DNA of 47,173 bases from JBDRKE01 sp043814315 (GTDB lineage Bacteria > Omnitrophota > Gorgyraeia > Gygaellales > Profunditerraquicolaceae), in contig JBDRKE010000012.1 in NCBI GenBank assembly GCA_043814315.1, positions 1 through 47,173 on the forward strand. Reading direction: 5' to 3'. This document shows positions 42,120 to 47,173 of the stretch, piece by piece. Each line of letters begins with the position of its first letter. Within the stretch, counting starts at the first letter, position 1. A program made the position numbers and the translations under genes. The notes under the pieces were generated by a model that was not told the DNA's origin, made no database searches, and was given only the letters and a program-made list of their open reading frames with translations.

Positions 42120-42245
42120 ATTCAAATGACAAAATTCAAAACACAAAACAAACCCAAATTCCAAAATTCAAGACAACCCCCTTTTTAGTTTTGGATTTTG
42201 TGCTTTGAGCTTATTTTGGATTTTGTGCTTTGGTATTTGAATTTC
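42120..42245. repeat. Inverted repeat of CAAAATTCAAAA / TTTTGTGCTTTG words
   Basis: The right arm has two TTTTGGATTTTGTGCTTTG units, the same unit that encodes the hydrophobic signal segment at about 24950-25020. Here it is non-coding and ends at the aminotransferase start. Confidence 0.85.
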
Positions 42246-42249
42246 TAAG

Positions 42250-43428
42250 ATGAAGAAAATTATTTCTAAGAAGGTCCAACAAATACAGCCCTCCGGCATT
42301 CGCGCCTTTTTTGACCTGGTGCTCGGGATGAAAGACGTCATCTCCCTGGGCGTGGGAGAGCCTGATTTTGTGACGCCCTGGCAGATACGCGAGGCCGGGA
42401 TATTCTCTTTGGAGGAGGGCTTTACCTCTTACACCTCCAATAAGGGGCTCTATAAATTAAGGTTGGGCATTCATAAATATCTAAAGGATAGATATGGCTT
42501 AGAGTATTGTCCCGACGATGAGATTCTGATTACTGTGGGTGTCAGCGAAGGCAAGGACCTGGCATTACGCGCTATCCTGAACCCAGGGGATAAGGTTATC
42601 ATTCCTACCCCCAGCTATGTTTCCTACGGGCCCTTAACCGAATTGGCAGGGGGGACCCCCGTCTTTATCGAAACGCGTGAATACGGATTTAAACTTTTAC
42701 CGAAGGTTTTAGAAAAACATATAGACAAAAGAGTCAAGGCGCTTCTTTTGAATTATCCTGCTAACCCGACAGGTGTTTCTTATACAAAAAAAGAGCTCGG
42801 TGAAATAAATAAGGTTATTACCAAGCATAAAATTCTCTGCATCACCGATGAGATTTACGCAGACTTGACCTATGATTTTGAGCATACCGCTTTTGCGACC
42901 TTAAGCGGGGCAAAGGAGCATACGATGTGCCTGAACGGTTTTTCCAAAAGTTATGCCATGACCGGCTGGCGCGTGGGGTTTGCCTGCGGCCCGAAGGAGA
43001 TTATTGCCGCGATGACCAAGATCCATCAATATACGATTATGTGCGTGCCCATAACCAGCCAGATGGCAGCTTGCGAAGCCTTGTATTCTGGCAAGCCTTC
43101 GGTGGATGAGATGAAGCGTGAATACAAAAGGCGCAGGGAATTTATCGTGGATCGCCTCAATCAGTTAGGCCTGGCTTGCGGGAAACCCGAAGGCGCCTTT
43201 TACGTATTCCCCAGCATCAAGAAAACCGGAATGAAGGCGCTGGATTTTTCCGAGAAGCTTCTTAAGGAAGAGAAGGTGGCTTTGGTGCCGGGCACGGCTT
43301 TTGGTAAAGAGTACGACGATTATGTGCGTATTTCCTATGCGGCAAACTTTGAGAATATTAAAGAAGCGTTGCAGAGAATAGGGAAATTTGTGAACAGATG
43401 CCAGGAAAGAAAAAAGAAAACTACCTGA
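42250..43428 (+). CDS. Class I/II pyridoxal-phosphate aminotransferase
   Basis: A 392-residue enzyme of the aspartate-aminotransferase fold type I group. Visible marks are SLGVGEPDFVTP, LNYPANPTGVSY, ITDEIYADLTYD and the PLP lysine in FSKSYAMTGWRVGF. The final arginine motif region is VRISYAANFENIKEAL. The closest style is the AspC/PatA-like group. The amino acid cannot be fixed from sequence alone. It follows an Lrp-type regulator and overlaps the GAF-ANTAR gene by 31 bases, so all three are probably one operon linked to nitrogen metabolism. Confidence 0.92.
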   Translation: MKKIISKKVQQIQPSGIRAFFDLVLGMKDVISLGVGEPDFVTPWQIREAGIFSLEEGFTSYTSNKGLYKLRLGIHKYLKDRYGLEYCPDDEILITVGVSEGKDLALRAILNPGDKVIIPTPSYVSYGPLTELAGGTPVFIETREYGFKLLPKVLEKHIDKRVKALLLNYPANPTGVSYTKKELGEINKVITKHKILCITDEIYADLTYDFEHTAFATLSGAKEHTMCLNGFSKSYAMTGWRVGFACGPKEIIAAMTKIHQYTIMCVPITSQMAACEALYSGKPSVDEMKREYKRRREFIVDRLNQLGLACGKPEGAFYVFPSIKKTGMKALDFSEKLLKEEKVALVPGTAFGKEYDDYVRISYAANFENIKEALQRIGKFVNRCQERKKKTT

Positions 43429-44126
43429 TTTATATCAAACAGATCGAGGCGCTTTCCAAGATTGCCAATCTGATCACCTCCGGCCTGTATCTGGAGGAAC
43501 TTCTGCGTTTGGTGGTGAATGTCACGGCTGAGATCATGAACTCCAAGGTTTCTTCTCTTATGCTCCTTGACCCCGAGAAAAAAGAACTCGTTGTCAAGGC
43601 CACGCAGTCGATTTGCGATGAATACAATAAGAAGCCCAATATAAAGTTAGGGGAAGGGATTGCAGGGATCGTGGCTCGCGACAATAAGCCTATAACCGTG
43701 CTGGATGTCAGAGAAGACGAACGTTATTTAAACAGAGGGATAGCCAAGCAGGAAGGCCTCTGTTCCCTGGCCAGTGTTCCTTTAGCCGTCAAAGGCAGGG
43801 TCATTGGCGTGCTTAACTGTTACACTTCCAAGAAACATAAATTCTCAAAGCACGAATTGGATCTTTCGGCGGCTTTAGCGAACCAGGCAGCCATAGCCAT
43901 CGAGAATGCGGAGTTGGATTTGCGCGCACGCAGCGCCGAAGAAGCCCTCTCCACCCGCAAGCTCGTTGAGCGCGCCAAAGACATCCTTTCCCAGGAAGCC
44001 AATATCCTGCCGTCGGAAGCCTACCGGCTCATCCAGAAACAGAGCATGGACAGCCGCAAGACCATGCGCGAGGTCGCCGAGGCGATTATCTTGGCTCGAG
44101 ACGTAAAAAATAAGGGGCCGAAATAA
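43398..44126 (+). CDS. GAF-ANTAR RNA-binding antiterminator protein
   Basis: 242 residues. The GAF sensor domain (~10-160) contains KLGEGIAGIVARDNKPITVL and CSLASVPLAVKGRVIGVL. A C-terminal ANTAR domain (~178-237) has LVERAKDILSQEA, SEAYRLIQKQSMDSRKTMRE and VAEAIILARD, very close to the family consensus. ANTAR proteins bind paired RNA hairpins and prevent termination, often at nitrogen genes. The ATG overlaps the aminotransferase end. The gene lies immediately upstream of a terminator and the hairpin-rich leader of glutamine synthetase, a natural target. Confidence 0.9.
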   Translation: MPGKKKENYLIYIKQIEALSKIANLITSGLYLEELLRLVVNVTAEIMNSKVSSLMLLDPEKKELVVKATQSICDEYNKKPNIKLGEGIAGIVARDNKPITVLDVREDERYLNRGIAKQEGLCSLASVPLAVKGRVIGVLNCYTSKKHKFSKHELDLSAALANQAAIAIENAELDLRARSAEEALSTRKLVERAKDILSQEANILPSEAYRLIQKQSMDSRKTMREVAEAIILARDVKNKGPK

Positions 44127-44192
44127 AATCTGGAAAAATAAGATTTCTGTGTTAAACTTCAAGTCACAAAGAAGAAAAAGAGACGTGGATGG

Positions 44193-44223
44193 CTTTTAGC
44201 AAATGGGGCTAAAAGACTTTTTT
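44193..44223 (+). terminator. Rho-independent terminator after the GAF-ANTAR gene
   Basis: Stem CTTTTAGC (44193-44200) with GCTAAAAG (44208-44215), seven-base loop AAATGGG, then AC and six T. Confidence 0.8.
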
Positions 44224-44225
44224 GT

Positions 44226-44400
44226 TACCCCGTTACACTTCGGTGTAACGGGGTAAACAGGACGCAGGCGTCCTTGATCCGACGACGGATGAGGGCGCCT
44301 TTTTTAATGAGCGCCAATCTTACGAACACGAAGTGTGAGTAAGTTAATGTGCGAATTCATCCCGCACCTATGTATGGGGGCGGGATGATCAAGAGGTTAA
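44226..44400 (+). promoter_or_regulatory. Hairpin-rich leader upstream of glutamine synthetase
   Basis: It holds a 13-bp stem capped by TTCG (44226-44255), AGGACGC/GCGTCCT (~44259-44274) and ATCCG/CGGAT. A decayed inverted copy of the structured element follows at 44301-44358, then TCATCCCGC/GCGGGATGA (~44357-44389). It may carry repeats only or also regulatory RNA. Confidence 0.5.
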
Positions 44401-44416
44401 GATTGAAGAAGGAGGC

Positions 44417-44560
44417 ATGATGACTATGGATAGCAAGATTATGGTGGATGGAAACTTTTTCCTTTATGACGTCCAAGAGGCTATGCGCATCAGGACAGGA
44501 GAAAAGGGGAGGCTGTTTTATAACTTTCTTTTTGGCGGAATTGTGGTAAAATACCTTTAA
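44417..44560 (+). CDS. Small unrecognised ORF in the glutamine synthetase leader
   Basis: A 47-residue frame with a strong AAGGAGG just upstream of three close ATGs (44417, 44420, 44426). Spacing favours 44420 or 44426. It reads DGNFFLYDVQEAMRIRTGEK, then an aromatic tail LFYNFLFGG. There is no known match. It may be a leader peptide or a real small protein between the GAF-ANTAR gene and glutamine synthetase. Confidence 0.45.
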   Translation: MMTMDSKIMVDGNFFLYDVQEAMRIRTGEKGRLFYNFLFGGIVVKYL

Positions 44561-44629
44561 TTCTTATAAGAGGCACCCCGCGCTTATGCGGAATTGCGCG
44601 GGTGTTGTCTTGGTAGACAAGGAGGCCGT

Positions 44630-46819
44630 ATGGCAGTAAGACAGGAAGCCCTATTCAGGATTAAGAACGTAGACTTGGAAAAACAGAAGGCGCCCCGAAA
44701 AGTTTCCAGCTATTTTGGAGAGAATACCTTTAGTGTGCAAACTATGCGCAGGCATATTTCCAAAAGCACCTTCGAGGCATTTAAGACTTGGATGAATGAA
44801 GGAAAGACCATTACGTTGGAGCAGGCCAATGAGATCGCCAATGCTATGAAGGAGTGGGCGATCTCCAAAGGCGCCACGTATTACACGCACTGGTTCCAGC
44901 CGATGACCGGGCTGACTGCCGAAAAGCATGATAGTTTTATTTCTATGGCTGGTCCGGGTAAGGTCATTGAGAAGTTTTCCGGAAATAAACTTATTCAAGG
45001 GGAGCCTGATGCCTCCAGTTTTCCCTCAGGCGGTATCCGAGCCACATTTGAGGCGCGCGGTTATACGGCGTGGGATCCTTCTAGCCCGGCCTTCATTATT
45101 GAAAGCGCGCTGGGTAAGACCCTGTGTATCCCCACGATTTTTATCTCCTATCACGGAGAGGCCCTGGATAAGAAACTGCCTCTTTTACGTTCTGATGAAG
45201 CGCTCAGCCGCGCAGCAGCGGGCCTGTTAAAATTGTTCGGCCGCAAGGACGCGAAAAAGGTTTTCTCGACCTGCGGCCCTGAGCAGGAGTATTTTCTGAT
45301 TGATAGGCATTATTATAATCTGCGCCAGGACCTGTTGATGACCGGCCGCACTTTGGTGGGCGCACCTTCTCCTAAGGGCCAGCAGTTGGAAGATCAGTAT
45401 TTTGGCACTATCAAGGAGCGCGTGATTAATTTTATGTTTGAGGTCGCTGAGGAAGCCTATAAGTTAGGGGTCCCTTTGATGACGCGGCACAATGAAGTAG
45501 CCCCCCATCAATATGAGTTTGCTCCTGTTTTTGAGGAATCCAATATCGCCGCTGATCACAATCAACTCTTGATGGAACTGATGAAGAAGGTGGCTTTGCG
45601 GCATAACCTGGTTTGCCTGCTGCATGAAAAGCCCTTCGCCGGGATCAACGGAAGCGGCAAGCATCTGAACTGGTCGTTGGCGGATAATACCGGGAATAAT
45701 CTATTGAATCCGGGCGATACTCCTGAAGATAATCTGCAATTCCTGGCGGTTCTCGCCGCCGTATTAAGGGCGGTTTATCTGCACGCTGACCTTTTGCGGG
45801 CCTCTGTGGCCATGGCAGGAAATGAGCACCGCTTAGGCGCGAATGAAGCGCCCCCTGCCATCATCAGCGTTTTCTTAGGAGAACAGCTGACAGAGATTTT
45901 GAACATGATTGAAAAGGGTGCCAAATCCCATATCTCTAAAAGAGACATCATTGATCTGGGGATTACGCGTTTACCTAAATTCAATAAGGATGTGACGGAC
46001 AGGAACCGCACCTCTCCTTTTGCCTTTACCGGTTCCAAATTTGAATTCCGCGCCGTAGGTTCATCGCAAAATATCTCGACACCCATCACGGTCATCAACA
46101 CCATTATTGCCGACAGCCTGGATTATGTGGCAGTGCAGATACGTAAAGCCAAGGGGAAAGATTTTAATACCAAGGTGATGCAGGTTATTGCTAAGATCTT
46201 TAAGGAGACTAGGGACGTGCGCTTTGAGGGGAATAACTATGCGAAGGAGTGGATAAAAGAAGCTAGGCAAAGAGGCTTGCCTAATGTGGTTTCAACGGTT
46301 GAATCGCTTAAGGCACTGGTTAAAGAAGAAAATATCTTGCTGTTTGAGAGATATAAAGTTTTCTCTAAAGAAGAGATTATTGCGCGTTACCACATCTGGA
46401 TACATATGTATAACCTGACGCTGGAAATTGAAGCGAATACTTTGAATGAGATAGTCAATGCCAGTGTGGTGCCTGCCGGGCTGGAATACCAGAAGTTGCT
46501 CTCCGATAACCTGGCGGGGCTAATGAGCCTTAAGAAAGGCGCGGGTGTCAAGCTGGATAATGTCGTCGTCAATGACCTTAAGGAGCATCTGGCGGATGTC
46601 TCTTCCAAGATATATTATGTCAGGCGCAATGTCAAAGAGATGGTTAAGCTTCTTGAAAAGGCCAAGGCTGTCAGTGATGAAAAAAGGGCTCAAGTGTATT
46701 TTGAGGAGTTAAAGCCTTTGATGGAGCATATCCGCCGGCACGTGGATGCCCTGGAGTGCGTGGTATCTGATGAGCACTGGGATCTTCCCAAATACAGGGA
46801 GATGCTTTTTATCAATTAG
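44630..46819 (+). CDS. glnN: Type III glutamine synthetase
   Basis: 729 residues from ATG 44630 (AAGGAGG just before it); an earlier TTG in frame would read through the ribosome site. It is the long GSIII form. Landmarks are SSYFGENTFSVQTMR, TCGPEQEYFLID, TRHNEVAPHQYEFAPVFEES, FAGINGSGKHLNWSL and AGNEHRLGANEAPPA. It converts glutamate, ammonia and ATP into glutamine. The neighbouring GAF-ANTAR protein and hairpin leader suggest antitermination control. A terminator follows. Confidence 0.96.
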   Translation: MAVRQEALFRIKNVDLEKQKAPRKVSSYFGENTFSVQTMRRHISKSTFEAFKTWMNEGKTITLEQANEIANAMKEWAISKGATYYTHWFQPMTGLTAEKHDSFISMAGPGKVIEKFSGNKLIQGEPDASSFPSGGIRATFEARGYTAWDPSSPAFIIESALGKTLCIPTIFISYHGEALDKKLPLLRSDEALSRAAAGLLKLFGRKDAKKVFSTCGPEQEYFLIDRHYYNLRQDLLMTGRTLVGAPSPKGQQLEDQYFGTIKERVINFMFEVAEEAYKLGVPLMTRHNEVAPHQYEFAPVFEESNIAADHNQLLMELMKKVALRHNLVCLLHEKPFAGINGSGKHLNWSLADNTGNNLLNPGDTPEDNLQFLAVLAAVLRAVYLHADLLRASVAMAGNEHRLGANEAPPAIISVFLGEQLTEILNMIEKGAKSHISKRDIIDLGITRLPKFNKDVTDRNRTSPFAFTGSKFEFRAVGSSQNISTPITVINTIIADSLDYVAVQIRKAKGKDFNTKVMQVIAKIFKETRDVRFEGNNYAKEWIKEARQRGLPNVVSTVESLKALVKEENILLFERYKVFSKEEIIARYHIWIHMYNLTLEIEANTLNEIVNASVVPAGLEYQKLLSDNLAGLMSLKKGAGVKLDNVVVNDLKEHLADVSSKIYYVRRNVKEMVKLLEKAKAVSDEKRAQVYFEELKPLMEHIRRHVDALECVVSDEHWDLPKYREMLFIN

Positions 46820-46875
46820 GCGTTTTTAAAAAAGACATCAGCACGCTGACGTGCTGAATTAACTATAAGAACAGA

Positions 46876-46924
46876 GACGTTCATAACGGCATGCGTTTTC
46901 ATGCCGGAGTGAACGTCTTTTTTT
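46876..46924 (+). terminator. Rho-independent terminator after glutamine synthetase
   Basis: An outer stem GACGTTCA/TGAACGTC and an inner stem CGGCATG/CATGCCG, followed by seven T. Confidence 0.9.
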
Positions 46925-47030
46925 ATGCTATGTGCACGAAGATTAAGAAGTTAGATAAGGCGGCTCAAGACACCCAGCCAGCCATGGAACAGGTATTTAT
47001 AGGTAGGGGCGTTCCCAACACATTTGCCTT

Positions 47031-47172
47031 TTAGGGATTGGTCAATAGATCCTTACCCCCTTGATCCAAAAAATAAGTATAAGTATTAAGCAGCGCATCG
47101 AGGTCAACAGCTGCTGTCAGCAATAGCCGTTTATCTAGGCCAGGCTTTTTCTCCTGGGCTAGCTGCCAAGGC
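47031..47172 (-). CDS. Possible 3' end of a minus-strand gene, cut by the window edge
   Basis: The minus frame entering from the right edge is open for 46 codons to TAA at 47033-47031. It reads ...LDKRLLLTAAVDLDALLNTY, then TYFLDQGGKDLLTNP. The composition looks protein-like, but there is no recognised family and the piece is short. Bases 46925-47030 show nothing. Confidence 0.35.
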   Translation of the reverse strand, partial: PWQLAQEKKPGLDKRLLLTAAVDLDALLNTYTYFLDQGGKDLLTNP

Positions 47173-47173
47173 G

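Noticed and set aside
44193..44223. ANTAR target hairpin
   Set aside because: The loop is seven bases (AAATGGG) and does not show the expected six-base loop with A1 and G4; it is better explained as a plain terminator.
44594..44629. Longer start for glutamine synthetase
   Set aside because: The TTG start would translate through the hairpin and the AAGGAGG site; ATG 44630 fits.

Overview
The window looks like a chromosomal piece of an uncultivated, Gram-negative-type bacterium. The best guess is a member of the Omnitrophota (Omnitrophica). That guess is an inference from style, not from a marker gene: a giant open reading frame full of SPL-type junctions, very many inverted repeats made of short words (such as the AAATCCAAA and TTGTGCTTTG words) between genes, and an outer-membrane-type protein. 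No rRNA, tRNA or CRISPR array was seen.

Left third (1-15372): one plus-strand frame stays open for over 5100 codons and is still open at the left edge. It strings together unrelated protein pieces: a methyltransferase, helical-repeat stretches, an M48-like membrane peptidase, a second methyltransferase-like domain, an acetyltransferase-like segment and a calcineurin-like phosphoesterase. The pieces are joined by about twenty copies of a GC-rich repeat core read as A-S-P-L-A, always in the same strand and frame, often as paired ends of longer composite elements. Three stretches of this frame are really the antisense side of two-gene toxin-antitoxin (TA) type operons on the minus strand: DUF4258/DUF2283, HicB/HicA, and DUF4258/YgiT-type zinc finger. 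Each operon is boxed in by the repeat cores. Each has its own sigma70-type promoter with a 17-bp spacer, and two start on GTG a few bases after the -10 box. This array of repeat-bounded antisense TA cassettes inside a giant frame is the most unusual thing in the window.

Middle (15598-30483): a double PilZ protein lies behind a long structured repeat. A carbohydrate-use cluster follows: sugar-binding lipoprotein, two MalF/MalG-type permeases (no ATPase in the window), two secreted glycoside-hydrolase-like proteins, a secreted protein with a duplicated beta-sandwich-like domain, and a secreted helical-repeat protein. Then come a ROK-family regulator, a membrane-anchored coiled-coil protein and a LacI-family regulator. 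The likely logic is sensing, degrading and importing an oligosaccharide. In two of the secreted proteins the N-terminal export signal is encoded by an intergenic-type repeat.

Right third (30706-47173): housekeeping genes separated by repeats. They are a class II ribonucleotide reductase with a LAGLIDADG intein in its NPCGEQ motif, archaeal-type phosphoglycerate mutase, MnmG, a QueG-like iron-sulfur protein, a DUF2490 outer-membrane protein, a Na/Pi cotransporter with PhoU domain, NadE (probably leaderless), an AsnC/Lrp regulator, an aminotransferase, a GAF-ANTAR antiterminator protein and, behind a hairpin-rich leader, a type III glutamine synthetase with a clear terminator. The last ~250 bases hold the possible 3' end of a minus-strand gene.
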